Source: Trichomonas vaginalis G3 | Taxonomy: Eukaryota; Parabasalia; Trichomonadida; Trichomonadidae | Length of the DNA: 64,000 bases | Reading direction: 5' to 3' | Assembly (NCBI RefSeq): GCF_026262505.1 | Contig: NC_067206.1 | Location: 38,267,660-38,331,659 of the forward strand | Shown: positions 46,843-57,289 of the stretch, piece after piece | How the letters are laid out: every line of letters begins with the position of its first letter | How positions within the stretch are numbered: position 1 is the stretch's first letter | The notes under the pieces: generated by a model | Database searches by the model: none | What the model was told of the DNA's origin: nothing | What the model saw: the letters and a program-made list of their open reading frames with translations, nothing else | Position numbers and translations under genes: made by a program

Positions 46843-49800
46843 TTATGCACCAAGCTTAGATTGTGAGAGTGAAGAAGTGATGTGCATCATTCCAGAGAGT
46901 GGTGTAACTAAGTAAGTCATCTGCTTACCCTTACCCTTAAGGAAGACTTCACCTCTTTCTTCGATGTTAAAGTTACTATTTTCGATGTATTCCTTCGTAG
47001 CCTTAGAAATCTGGATACGTCCAGCGATATCAGTACTCTGAAGACGAGCAGCGATGTTAATTGGGTCACCAATGATATCGAAGACAGGCTTATCAGTACC
47101 AAGAACACCAGCGAGAAGAGGACCACCTGTGTTAATACCAATTCTAACTTCTAATGATGCATTGAGTTTAACGTTGACTTCGTCTAATTCACCTAAGCAG
47201 TCGAGACCGAAGTTGACCATATCTTTAGCGTGTGAAGCAGGATCATCTTGTTCATCGAAAAGACCAGCAGCAGCCATGTAGACATCACCGATCAGTTTGA
47301 TCTTTGTGATCTTAGGATACTTCTTAACCATTTCATCGAATGCAGCGAATACAGTTGACAAGTTACCCATGATTTCCTGTGGTGTCAAAGAAGCAGCGTA
47401 TTCAGAGAACTTGACAATATCGATGAAGATGATAGAAGCTGAAGGAACTGTGAATGAAATATCTTTTTCGCCACGGCCAAGTCTGACAACGATGTCCTTT
47501 GGAAGGATCTGGAACAACAATGTTTCTGACTTCTGCTTGGCATCTTCTGCTTCCTTCATCTGCTTGAGAAGCTTTGTGATATCGGACATGATGAAGACGA
47601 ATGAGGAAATATCATCGGATCCTTCGTTCTTCATACCGATTAATCTGATCTGGAAGGAAACTTCGCGAGCAGAGTCTGAGATGCATGTGAACTTGTCTTC
47701 GTATGTTGAACCAGACTGCTTGTTCTTCATCAATTCCATCTGCTTCTCGAGCTTCTCGGAATCATCGGATCTGAAGAATCTGCCAATTGGCTGACCAAGT
47801 AACTGATCTGGTGTGTAACCAAGAATTGTTGAAACAGCTGGGTTTGTCATTTCAATCATTCCACCAACACCTGTGTAGATGATGCAGTCTGCGCAGTTTC
47901 TGACAACAGACTGTGAGATGGACATTGACTTGTCGTCTTCTCTTGACTTTCTGTTGAGTAAGAAGTCCATGAGTGGCTTGGAAGCGACAATGTTTGCTGG
48001 CTGGAGACGCTTGATGAGAGCGATGAGGATGACGTATGTGCCATCAGCTCTTGAGACAAGGTAAAGTGTCATGCCGACGTTAGCGAGAGCGATGACAACA
48101 CCGATGACTGTGCATGTGATGTTTGTCCGCTTCATCTTTGAAGAGCGCTGCTCGACGAGATCGACCATCTTTGAGTTGATCTTGAAGAGTGTGTACCAAA
48201 GATGTCCTGTGACAATGTGCATCAAGTTGAGGGATGATGTGATGTTGACACGGCCGCCGAAGTATTCTGGTCTGGCCTGGACTTCGTTTGCGAGATCCTT
48301 GAAGACAGCTAACTGGTGTGTTGCTGAAGCGCATCTGTAGAGATCGTGCATATCAGTAGCCTTTGTGTTTGCTGTGCAAAGTTCTGCGTAGTGGAGCTTA
48401 TCAATCTCTGTATCGTAACCAGAGAAAGCTGGGGAATCATCTGTACCACGGAGAAGGTATTCGTTGTTGTTAAGGATTGACTCTAAGTCTGTTGTGAATC
48501 TATCTTTGTTAGATGAGATGTTCATGAATGAGACATTTGGTGGATCTGGGCCGGACAAAACAATGACGTTCATGATTTCGACAATTGTTTCACCAGTTGT
48601 AGCTGATCTAGAAGCAGCGTAGTAGAACCACTGTGAGATCTTTGAGATTGTATCATTGGATGATCCCATTTCTTTTGCGAAGAGGAATGCTGTGACAGTG
48701 ATAGCAACAGCGAAAACGAAGTAGATGATGATGGAAAGTAATGTGAATGAGTAAGCCTTGATGTTTTCAGATGATGCGTTCTGTGTAACTTCGATATCCT
48801 TTCTGATTGGTAATTTAGCGCCTTCCTTAGCTTCATCATCCATAGAGCTCAAGATCTTGAGTGTCTTGTTGACGGAGTGAACGAAAGCGATAACAGTGAC
48901 GCAGATTGGAACGAATGAGATGATGAGAGCGATGATTGGAGCGGCGATCTGGAGATAAGAAAGGATCTGTCTGAGATCTTCACCATCCTTCTGTGCGGAG
49001 TTAAGGAATGATGTGAACATTGTTGAGACATCAATTGGGAATGTGTCTGAGTTCCTCATCAACTCACAGAAATCGTTTGCTGTGAAGATTCCATTGACAT
49101 CTGTTGTACCAGCGATCATCTTGTTCAAGTGCAACATGTAGATATACTTATCCTTGAAAGTTGACTTGACATCACCCTTATCAGATGAGTTGTAGCAGAA
49201 TCTGAAATCGCATGTTTCAGAAACTAATGTTGAAGCCATTGTGTAGACATTGATACCTTCTGCAGCAAGGTTAGCGAGGTTGCCGAGAATTACATCGAAC
49301 TCTGATGCAGCATCCTTAACAGTTGATGTGATCTGTGTTGGAAGTTCTTCATCGAGTTTGACGTACTCTGTGAATGTTGATTTATCAGCTGCCCAATATG
49401 CCTTGAATGAATCTTCCCAGTTAGAAATGCGGCCAACATTCTTTGCCCAGTGTGCCCAGACTTGGAAGATGGCGACGTTTTCAAGGAATCTCATTCTTGT
49501 AGCAGAGTTTATGTAGACAACGGACTCCTTACGGATCTTGAACTTTTCTGTCTGGAATACGTTAAAGAACACAAAGATTGCAATTGTAGCAATGAGAGTG
49601 ATGAATGAGAAGATGATGAAGTATTTCCTGATGGAGGATTTACGTGTTTCTAAAGCGTGGTGTAAAGCTAATCTCATTCTTGAGTGATTGAAAATCTTCT
49701 TACCAATGGATTCTTCCATTTCGGCATCGATTGTGATATCATTTGAAGAAGAGTTCAATGATCTCTGTGATGAGTTTGATCCGGATGTCTGCATTGACTG

Positions 49801-51582
49801 TGAACCCTTTCCGTTGTTTACCTGCTTCTTCATGATTCTCTTGCCCTTCTCATCCAAAACGTTGTTTAAGATGTATGATGGGAACATTCTGATGAATGAT
49901 CTGAAGGAAGCATCGACAGCGAAGTTACGGCCAACTTCAATCTGGTCACCTCTCTCCTGTTGGTAAATGGCGCCTTCTAAATCAGCCATTGTCTCTGATC
50001 TGAATCTGGAGTATTCGTATGAAATCTTTGCGTTGTTTGGATAGTGGTTGATGGCTTCGTTCCAAAGAAGCAAAGCATTGGATGTTGTGGAGGAAACTTT
50101 CTCGCAGAAGGAGATCTTTGGATTAGGAAGGTTCCAGAAGTGTCTCATCATGGCTTCACACTCGTTGTTGAGGTTTCTGAGAACTAAAATCTTCTCGTTT
50201 GCATCAATGGAAACAGAGGAAGCACGGAGAGCACGAATACGGCCAATCTGGAAGACAACGAAGCGGTCACCGAATGTGAGATTTCTCTGTGAAATGATCA
50301 TCTTGAAAATGTTGTTGAGTTTACGCATTTCGGATGGGAAGAATGCGACAACTTGTGCAAGGCAGCAGAGAACTCTGTTGGAGTCGTAATGGTTTGTAAG
50401 ATAGGCAACGTATGACATATCAACGAACATCTTGCCCATTTGAACAAAAGATACATAAAGGTATTTCATGGCTTTGTTCTCTGATTGGTCGAGCTTGAGT
50501 TCGTCGAACACTGCGTACTTCTCTTCTTCTGTCATTTCGTTGGATGTGTACTTGAATTGCTTCTTGATCTTTTTCGCCATGAAGAAGAACATGTAGTAGA
50601 AAGCAACGGTCAAGACAACAAGAAGGGCGCAACCGACAATAAATGGAATCCACTTTCTAAGGTACTCCTTACCTGCCTTCATGAAGTTGTTACCAATGAA
50701 CAAAAGATCCATGATAATCGTGGAAACTGTGATAGAGCAGTAAATCGCATTATCAAGAATCTTGTAGAATGGGAAGTTGGTGACAATTGTAAGAATGTAG
50801 ACATTAGCTAAGATATGGCAGATGTAAACGATAACCATGTAGTAGTTAGGGAAGATACTGAGTATGAATGAAACGACAATCATCAAGGAGTTGATCATTG
50901 TGTGGTTGATGAATAATCTGTGATCAACTAATGGGAATGGAGTATTTGTTAAGATAACGGTACGGCTACTTAATGTCATAGCAATGGATGTGATAGCAAA
51001 GAGGACGACATAGCAAACAGCACCGAGAACAAGATGTACCCAATACTTGTTGTTGCCTGTATCATGTAATGTCTTGAAAGCAAATGAGACTAAAGAAGCG
51101 CATGGATAGAGGCAAATTGGTGTGATGATATCGAAAATGACCTTTTGTACCCATAATGACCATGTGATGAAAGATTTCTTAACCTTATAATAGAACAATT
51201 CAAAACCAAGCCAGCCAACGGATAAAATAGCTGCGACAATGGCAATGATAAGCTGGTATTGGAGTGAAGAGTCTATGTCGTTAATGTTTGTAAACCAAAA
51301 GATTTGAAGTGCCCAATGAAGAACTGGATAATGTGTTGGGTCTGATAAATCAAATGCATTTGAAATAGGCCACATGGAAACTAAGAAGGCCTGTAAATCG
51401 AAGAAAAGCGAAACGATAAACATAACCATTTTAGGGACCTTTGCAATTGTATTCATTTGATCAAAAAGCGGGAATACGATATCAATGGGCTTTTGAAGAC
51501 CACTGATAAGGATATTCTTTTTTCCGCTAACTGACTCGACGGACTTGGACATCGAGGAAACAACGGACGATTCCAAGTTCAT
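46843..51582 (-). CDS. Multi-pass receptor-type adenylyl cyclase with PAS domain
   Basis: A 1579-residue intact frame from an ATG. About ten membrane spans lie in the first 350 residues. A cytosolic helical region (350-640) follows, then a span near 650-675, an ectodomain (about 675-900), spans near 905-935 and 980-1005, a second ectodomain and a span near 1185. A PAS domain (about 1235-1345: GGMIEMTNPAVSTILGYTP) leads by a helix into a class III cyclase (about 1375-1555). Catalytic residues are present: metal Asp in FIDIVKF and in KIKLIGDVYMAA, the Lys of KIKL and the Asp of FDIIGDPINIAAR (adenine specificity), and the Asn and Arg of NIAAR. It would make cAMP at the plasma membrane. Codons look more GC-ended than in neighbouring genes. 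Confidence 0.92.
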   Translation of the reverse strand: MNLESSVVSSMSKSVESVSGKKNILISGLQKPIDIVFPLFDQMNTIAKVPKMVMFIVSLFFDLQAFLVSMWPISNAFDLSDPTHYPVLHWALQIFWFTNINDIDSSLQYQLIIAIVAAILSVGWLGFELFYYKVKKSFITWSLWVQKVIFDIITPICLYPCASLVSFAFKTLHDTGNNKYWVHLVLGAVCYVVLFAITSIAMTLSSRTVILTNTPFPLVDHRLFINHTMINSLMIVVSFILSIFPNYYMVIVYICHILANVYILTIVTNFPFYKILDNAIYCSITVSTIIMDLLFIGNNFMKAGKEYLRKWIPFIVGCALLVVLTVAFYYMFFFMAKKIKKQFKYTSNEMTEEEKYAVFDELKLDQSENKAMKYLYVSFVQMGKMFVDMSYVAYLTNHYDSNRVLCCLAQVVAFFPSEMRKLNNIFKMIISQRNLTFGDRFVVFQIGRIRALRASSVSIDANEKILVLRNLNNECEAMMRHFWNLPNPKISFCEKVSSTTSNALLLWNEAINHYPNNAKISYEYSRFRSETMADLEGAIYQQERGDQIEVGRNFAVDASFRSFIRMFPSYILNNVLDEKGKRIMKKQVNNGKGSQSMQTSGSNSSQRSLNSSSNDITIDAEMEESIGKKIFNHSRMRLALHHALETRKSSIRKYFIIFSFITLIATIAIFVFFNVFQTEKFKIRKESVVYINSATRMRFLENVAIFQVWAHWAKNVGRISNWEDSFKAYWAADKSTFTEYVKLDEELPTQITSTVKDAASEFDVILGNLANLAAEGINVYTMASTLVSETCDFRFCYNSSDKGDVKSTFKDKYIYMLHLNKMIAGTTDVNGIFTANDFCELMRNSDTFPIDVSTMFTSFLNSAQKDGEDLRQILSYLQIAAPIIALIISFVPICVTVIAFVHSVNKTLKILSSMDDEAKEGAKLPIRKDIEVTQNASSENIKAYSFTLLSIIIYFVFAVAITVTAFLFAKEMGSSNDTISKISQWFYYAASRSATTGETIVEIMNVIVLSGPDPPNVSFMNISSNKDRFTTDLESILNNNEYLLRGTDDSPAFSGYDTEIDKLHYAELCTANTKATDMHDLYRCASATHQLAVFKDLANEVQARPEYFGGRVNITSSLNLMHIVTGHLWYTLFKINSKMVDLVEQRSSKMKRTNITCTVIGVVIALANVGMTLYLVSRADGTYVILIALIKRLQPANIVASKPLMDFLLNRKSREDDKSMSISQSVVRNCADCIIYTGVGGMIEMTNPAVSTILGYTPDQLLGQPIGRFFRSDDSEKLEKQMELMKNKQSGSTYEDKFTCISDSAREVSFQIRLIGMKNEGSDDISSFVFIMSDITKLLKQMKEAEDAKQKSETLLFQILPKDIVVRLGRGEKDISFTVPSASIIFIDIVKFSEYAASLTPQEIMGNLSTVFAAFDEMVKKYPKITKIKLIGDVYMAAAGLFDEQDDPASHAKDMVNFGLDCLGELDEVNVKLNASLEVRIGINTGGPLLAGVLGTDKPVFDIIGDPINIAARLQSTDIAGRIQISKATKEYIENSNFNIEERGEVFLKGKGKQMTYLVTPLSGMMHITSSLSQSKLGA

Positions 51583-52560
51583 CTTTAAAAATTATCTTCA
51601 TACTCATTCAAATTTGAATTGAATACACATGAGCATTAATAAAAAAATATGGAAGTATTATATATATACTGCATATTATTTTCACAAGATACGTTTTGTT
51701 AAGAGAATTCAAAAATTGAAAATATACATGAATGAATATTATCTTAGTTATTAAAGCTGGAATAAATTTAAATGGGAGTTTTGAATAGGATTTTTGTTCA
51801 ATTGAATATATATTGGAATTCAGCTGCTTTGTTTGTTATTTCAAACAATATTACGATGAAAGAATTGTAAATATATATATATTCCCTCAAAATTGAATGA
51901 ATAACAATTTGAAAATATTGAACATTTCTGTTTTAAAAATGATATTTATAATACTTTTAAAGTTAGCTCGAACGGTTAAGAATTTGTGACAAAAAACTGT
52001 TCATTTTGAACATTAATACATAGAGCAATTTCATAAATCAAAAGTAAAATCTCAGATGAATTCAATTCTTATCAAAATATGTTTTACAAAATATTTTGGA
52101 TGTTTAATGCAATTTAAAGCATTTGATAAACATATTTGATCATATTTCTTTTGACATCTCAAAACTTGATTATTCAAAAAATTGTGAGAGATTCAATATT
52201 GTGTGACCAACAATAAGAGGGAGTGTAAGGAATATTAAGATTCAATAATTTTCACGCTTGTATCGTAATTGTTTTAAATTAAATATCAAAACTCTAATAT
52301 TGCTTAATGAATTACATCTCAATAAAAAATTAAAACATGTCTGTGATGAAAGTAGTAAAATAAATATATTTATAGCTTTATAAATTCTATTCATAACTTG
52401 AATGTTTCAAAATCACGACAAAAATTAGAATGAAAAATTGATTGTACGGAATAAAAAAATATTATTCTGTTAAAATTAATATTTGTAATCATGTGATACC
52501 GAATACAATTGCCAAAATAGCTTGTCAGTTAGTTTCTCCAGAAAATATGAAATGCAAATT
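51583..52560. other. Intergenic region, no gene seen
   Basis: About 980 AT-rich bases without a supported gene or repeat; it includes the cyclase promoter side. Confidence 0.5.
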
Positions 52561-53475
52561 TCATTGAAGATTCCTCATAAGGCTAACCCTATTATTTTTA
52601 TTATTTTTCATGAGTTCCCTATTGGACACAACGCCCAAAAATGCATCAGAAAGTGCGACAACGAATTTTGCAACATCTTCATCAATTTGTGAAGCTCTGT
52701 TAAACTCAAACTCGAATCTGGCTCCTGTTGTTCCTGTTTCGACAAGATCACCTTGATACATGTCGCTAATTTCGATTAATTTAACTGTATCTTTGTGCTT
52801 TTGTAAATAAGATTGTACTAGCTCAATAAAAGGTGCTGTGCTGTCCTCTAAGTCTGAATAACAATGAATTCCTGCATTTTCAAATTCTTTGATTCCTATG
52901 GAATAATTGCTATGAGAGGGTTGGCTACTAAATCTGATAAAGCCATGTAAGTTCTCTGGCGGTGCATAAACTAAATCAATATTTAAATTGTTTTTCTTTC
53001 TCAAAATTGTATCAATTAACCATCCAATTGGATCACAACGCTTAGAGAATGCTATAGATACGATGCCACCAATATATCCAGATCTTCCTGTAATGTAAAA
53101 TTCGTAATGATGATTGGATCGTTTCATAAACTTACTCTGAATGAAAGCAAAATCATAGGATAATTGTAGTCTGAATAAGTTTCTAATAATTTTCTGTTGG
53201 TATTCGATTGAAACTTTGCCAAATATGTAAAACAAAAGATAAATTAGCGCAATTCCAGCAAAGATATACTCTCTAACTCCTATCAATTGAGAAAGAGGAA
53301 GTCTTTGACGTTTAACTTTATTTGTTGCATTTGAATCAGTTTCATTCTCCTGTGGCTGAATATATTTCCTAGTTTGTCTCTTATTTGGGCCATTTTGTTC
53401 ATCTAGATTATCATCATCGAATGGAAGATCATCGTTGATTGATAATGCGGAAGATAATAGTACAAACAAAAACAT
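52561..53475 (-). CDS. CCDC47-like ER membrane protein (DUF1682)
   Basis: A 304-residue frame from an ATG. Signal peptide MFLFVLLSSALS, an acidic luminal segment (DDLPFDDDNLDEQ), a membrane span (about 71-88, IFAGIALIYLLFYIFG), then the cytosolic domain: IIRNLFRLQLSYDFAFIQSKF, HHYEFYITGRSGYIGGIVSIAFSKRCDPI, ending FEFEFNRASQIDEDVAKFV. The order signal, acidic lumen, span and 'YxxYxTGR' domain matches CCDC47, a subunit of the PAT/multipass translocon chaperone at the ER. The C-terminal coiled coil of the human protein is shortened here to a basic tail. It is a neighbour of a calnexin-like gene. The call rests on pattern reading and should be confirmed by profile search. Confidence 0.6.
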   Translation of the reverse strand: MFLFVLLSSALSINDDLPFDDDNLDEQNGPNKRQTRKYIQPQENETDSNATNKVKRQRLPLSQLIGVREYIFAGIALIYLLFYIFGKVSIEYQQKIIRNLFRLQLSYDFAFIQSKFMKRSNHHYEFYITGRSGYIGGIVSIAFSKRCDPIGWLIDTILRKKNNLNIDLVYAPPENLHGFIRFSSQPSHSNYSIGIKEFENAGIHCYSDLEDSTAPFIELVQSYLQKHKDTVKLIEISDMYQGDLVETGTTGARFEFEFNRASQIDEDVAKFVVALSDAFLGVVSNRELMKNNKNNRVSLMRNLQ

Positions 53476-54017
53476 TTTTTTGCACTTTTACGATCATGCA
53501 CTCTAACATTGAAAAGGATCGTCTAAGGATGAAGATTTCTGGTCATATCAAAGTACACCCAAATATCAGAACTCTGACCTTGGTGAATTTATGATCAGTT
53601 TGGAAAAGCATCAATAATTATGCAATTCAGAATATATTATTATCGATTTGGATAAGATTCATGCTGGAAATCTTCATTTTAACCAACAGCTTACCCTGAT
53701 TTAAGTATTAACATCTGCTAACATCCATACTCACGCCAGTCATTTTAATTTTTCAACATATTCATGCTGGAATTTACCATTTTCTTATTAGGTTTTCTGC
53801 TAACTTATGCTAAATAACTATATCAACTGTTTTAATGATGTTATTAGCGATTATATTATTAATTTTATTCTTTAAACCTACGGTCTGCTATATATTCAGT
53901 ACATATTGAACTTAATAATATAGAAAACTTACATGTTTTGAAATTATTGAGGTATTACCATGCCATCCTTGTCGCCAATTTAAAGTTTATGTTCCCAGTT
54001 TTTGAACTTATAGTATG

Positions 54018-54299
54018 GAATTGTTAGCTATTAAGTGATGAATCTAGTTTAGAACTTCAAAACTAACAATTCATTCCAGAAACTCACAGAACTTTGAGTT
54101 AATCTCATATGATTAACTCAAAGTTCTGTGATTTTTTGTATAGAATGGGAGGCTTTGAGGTACTGATTCATACTTTGTACCTCAAAGCCTTCCATTCTTG
54201 TTTAAAATAGAAGAAACTTCGTCCGATATGTTAGTGGGATGCATAGGAATTGCTGTCCATGAGGCACTAGATCTAGTTAAGTGTCCCTCAGACAGCAAT
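54018..54299. ncRNA. Cluster of four hairpins (candidate structured or small RNA locus)
   Basis: Four successive inverted repeats in a gene-free region: 54018-54027 with 54063-54072 (10 bp); 54084-54104 with 54111-54131 (21 bp, perfect, 6-base loop); 54142-54163 with 54177-54198 (22 bp, one mismatch, 13-base loop); 54249-54257 with 54291-54299 (9 bp, plus GAGG/CCTC and CACT/AGTG inside). The orientation of a transcript is unknown. Could be small-RNA precursors, or palindromic DNA of a fold-back element. Confidence 0.5.
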
Positions 54300-54824
54300 C
54301 TCTGCGCGAAGCCAACGCATTTTCCTGCTCTGTTTATTGAATTTGGATTAAAATAAGTTCGACAATCGGTATAACGTGGGAAATCGAATTATCTCTATGC
54401 CATTGATCTGAGCAACCTGTCTACTAGAAATATAAATTTCAAATTTTTTTCAAAAATGGAAAAACAAGATGCATTCTAACATTTTCGATTCCCATATTTT
54501 TTTTTATTGATTTTTCATTTTAATTTTGTTTTTTTCTCAAAATATTAAATGATATTGAATAAATTAAATCATACACTTATTGTAAAAAATTATGTGATTC
54601 ACAAATATGCCTACAAATTTAGTTTTAAATTGAATCACTATATCACAACTATCAAATTTGAGTGTGCTAATATGGCATATTGAAAGATTGTTCTCGAGAA
54701 GACATTATTATGAATATTATCTGTTTACTATATAACAAATAAAATATTACTGTTAATAATTCTAGCGAGGTTTATGGCAAGACATTACTACTGTAAAAAT
54801 GCAGTTTATAAATACTTATCATTA

Positions 54825-55808
54825 TCAATCAGCCTTTTTCTTTAAGCCCTTTTGTTTCTTATTCTTTCTATCGATGAAAAATCCAATAATATTGATGACA
54901 ATTGGAATAGTAATAACAAGAATCATAAATAGATTCTCGAACAATGAGAGAGAGTTAACGAAATCTAATACTTCAGAATATAAAACTTCTATATAAGATT
55001 TCTGTGGGAGATCGTATGAAAGAGCATCAAGTAGTTCTTTCTTTTGATATCTCTGTCTATAAGCAAAGTTTTCATTGTTCCATTCTATCACAGATTTCTC
55101 ATCATTTGCAATAAGAATGTTATTAAAGGAAATATCACGATTTACATGCCATATTTCGAAACCAAGTCCATAACTCAAAGGAACCCGAAGTTTATGATCA
55201 AATGCTCCGTTTTTGGCAGGAACATTATCAATTAGTATTGAATAAGTTCCATTTTTGCGTATGATTAGAGTATATAAGTGCGTCATTGTATCATCAAATG
55301 GAATTGGTGGGTCTTGCATGACTAATTGCTTGAATTTGTATGGCGATCTGTTAAATTCGTTTAAAATGAAGTGAACTTTCTTAGAAGAGCTACATCTATC
55401 AGGTCCAAACATCAAAGCGTAGTTTGTTTCATTGGTTAATTTGGTCGGATCGAAATCACCAGCAAAAAGCTTAATATAAGCGCCACTGCATGTAAAAGCA
55501 AATTCTGCACGCATTTCATACTGTAAAACAAAATCTTTTTCGGTGATATTTATTGGATGTTTGAATTTCGTAGAAACTGCTGAATAAACTTTTCCTCTTC
55601 TTGCATATAGAGCATTTTCTCCAGGGATAGTTTGAGGGATCTGTGTTTCAACTATTTGCCAATCATTTGTATAATTTAGAGCTTCTGTAGGGATCCAGCG
55701 ACGAGGAGACCAGATAGGATCGAAGCTCTCATAAAGTAAAACATCACACTTAGGTTTTGCAGGTAACTTTTTTGATAATGTATATGGAAATAGATAAAAA
55801 CAAATCAT
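54825..55808 (-). CDS. Calnexin-like ER lectin lacking the P-domain arm
   Basis: A 327-residue frame from an ATG. Signal peptide (MICFYLFPYTLS), then the calreticulin/calnexin globular domain: LYESFDPIWSPRRWIP, DFVLQYEMRAEFAFTCSGAY, YALMFGPDRCSSSKKVHFI, THLYTLIIRKNGTYSILID. The Cys pair (FTCSG and PDRCS) and the glucose-contact residues Tyr/Lys (GAYIKLF), Tyr/Met (YALMF) and Glu (GFEIWHV) are present. Between SILIDN and YGLGFEIWHVN the usual proline-rich P-domain repeats are missing: only about 22 residues join the two. A membrane span (about 287-309) and the tail GLKKKAD follow, giving a KKxx ER retrieval signal. It would bind N-glycoproteins in the ER, but without the arm it may not recruit a thiol-oxidoreductase. 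Confidence 0.85.
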   Translation of the reverse strand: MICFYLFPYTLSKKLPAKPKCDVLLYESFDPIWSPRRWIPTEALNYTNDWQIVETQIPQTIPGENALYARRGKVYSAVSTKFKHPINITEKDFVLQYEMRAEFAFTCSGAYIKLFAGDFDPTKLTNETNYALMFGPDRCSSSKKVHFILNEFNRSPYKFKQLVMQDPPIPFDDTMTHLYTLIIRKNGTYSILIDNVPAKNGAFDHKLRVPLSYGLGFEIWHVNRDISFNNILIANDEKSVIEWNNENFAYRQRYQKKELLDALSYDLPQKSYIEVLYSEVLDFVNSLSLFENLFMILVITIPIVINIIGFFIDRKNKKQKGLKKKAD

Positions 55809-55894
55809 TATAATATTATAAAAAGGGGGAGAAAACTTTTATTTTTTGTAAAATTGAGCCAAATTGACGTTTATAAATTCCACTTTCATTTAAA

Positions 55895-57055
55895 ATGACA
55901 TCTTCGAAAATTAAAGGATTTCAACTAGTAAAGAAACTCCGCCTACTCGAAGATGATGTCCAAGCTGCGAAAAACATGAGGGAGAATTTGATGAACGAAA
56001 ATGACAATCTCCAAGATCAAATCGACCAAATTATTTTCCAAATAGAAGAAATTCGCGCAAATGATATTAAACTGTATGATGAGAATCAAGAAACTAATGA
56101 TAACGTTGATGAAACTGCTCAAGCTACATTTTTCGGAAATTTAAACGAATTAGAAAGACAAGAAAATGAGATTAATGGCCAAACTGAACAATTTAAGAAG
56201 CAATTATCAGACTTTACTCATGAGTTTGCCACAGAAAAACAAAAACAAAAGTCTCTTAGAGAAAAATTACAAAATGTACAAACAAATTATGAAATTCAAT
56301 ATGAAATTACGACGAAAGCACAATCAGATTTAGATGTTGCCAAGGAAGAATCACATAAACTCTACGAACAAATCAATGAATTATCTGATTCTCATTCTGA
56401 AGTTAAAGCTGAGCTTGAAAAGAAGGAAAACATGTACAAATACAGCGATGATGCAATAAATAACAATCTTAAGAAAGAAAAACAAAGACTTTTAGAAGAG
56501 AAAAGAGCATTATATGATAAACTCGATAAAATGGATGCAAATCTCAAGAAAACACAAGATTTACATGATAAAAACGTAATTAATACAGGGAATTCGATCA
56601 AACAGAAGACTTCCGTTGGATCTTGGCTTGCAGATCGAAAAATACTTCTTGATAAGATCAAAAAGAAGAAGACTGTTTTGGCTACTGAGAAAAGTTCCCT
56701 TCAGAGAGAGAAAACAATGACTCAAAATCTCCAATCTCAATTTAAATCTTTGTTCGGCCAAACAGACCCGGGTGATGGATCCAGTCGTTTAGCAAAGCTT
56801 GTTGTACAAGCTGAAATCGATTCGATTGTGTCAGAAGATCCTTCAATTGAAGAAGATATCAACTCCGAAAAGGATTATAATGCTACATTAACAGAAGAGT
56901 ATAACAGAATAATGAACACTCTTAAAGAGCTCGAAAGACACCGTAATTATATTATCAATGACCTAAATGAAGAAAGAATTGAATGTGAGAGGAAAGGATA
57001 CTTAAATATGCTGCAAGAAGAACTCAATGTTCTCATATCTTCAGCATCCCACTAA
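55895..57055 (+). CDS. Coiled-coil protein, 386 residues
   Basis: Intact frame from an ATG, preceded by TTTCATTTAAA. Almost the whole protein is predicted coiled coil from heptad patterns (DNLQDQIDQIIFQIEEI; NLKKEKQRLLEEKRALYDKL; ERHRNYIINDLNEERIECE), broken by GQTDPGDGSSRLAKLVVQ at about residue 287. No head domain, signal or membrane span. Such proteins in trichomonads are often cytoskeletal or flagellar, and the BBS9-like gene in the window fits a flagellated cell, but no family can be named. Divergent from the calnexin-like gene, 86 bp apart. Confidence 0.75.
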   Translation: MTSSKIKGFQLVKKLRLLEDDVQAAKNMRENLMNENDNLQDQIDQIIFQIEEIRANDIKLYDENQETNDNVDETAQATFFGNLNELERQENEINGQTEQFKKQLSDFTHEFATEKQKQKSLREKLQNVQTNYEIQYEITTKAQSDLDVAKEESHKLYEQINELSDSHSEVKAELEKKENMYKYSDDAINNNLKKEKQRLLEEKRALYDKLDKMDANLKKTQDLHDKNVINTGNSIKQKTSVGSWLADRKILLDKIKKKKTVLATEKSSLQREKTMTQNLQSQFKSLFGQTDPGDGSSRLAKLVVQAEIDSIVSEDPSIEEDINSEKDYNATLTEEYNRIMNTLKELERHRNYIINDLNEERIECERKGYLNMLQEELNVLISSASH

Positions 57056-57289
57056 CCATTTATTATATATTTTGTATTGTATGAATTAAAAAATTAATTG
57101 TTATTATTTTAAAAATATTAAACTTATTAACCATCAATACTCCCTCAAAAATATCATTGAGTTTAATAATTCATTATTTTTAATACAAAAATAATATTCT
57201 TTTGAAACTTAATATAAGATATCCATTTCTATATGAGAAAACCTCACATTGTCTAGTTGAGCCCCGCAACCGCCAAAAACGTGCTATCG

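Noticed and set aside
47054-50811. Many open frames on both strands within the cyclase gene
   Set aside because: They overlap a 1579-codon gene with full domain structure and show no independent motif; their presence follows from the gene's GC-richer codon use.
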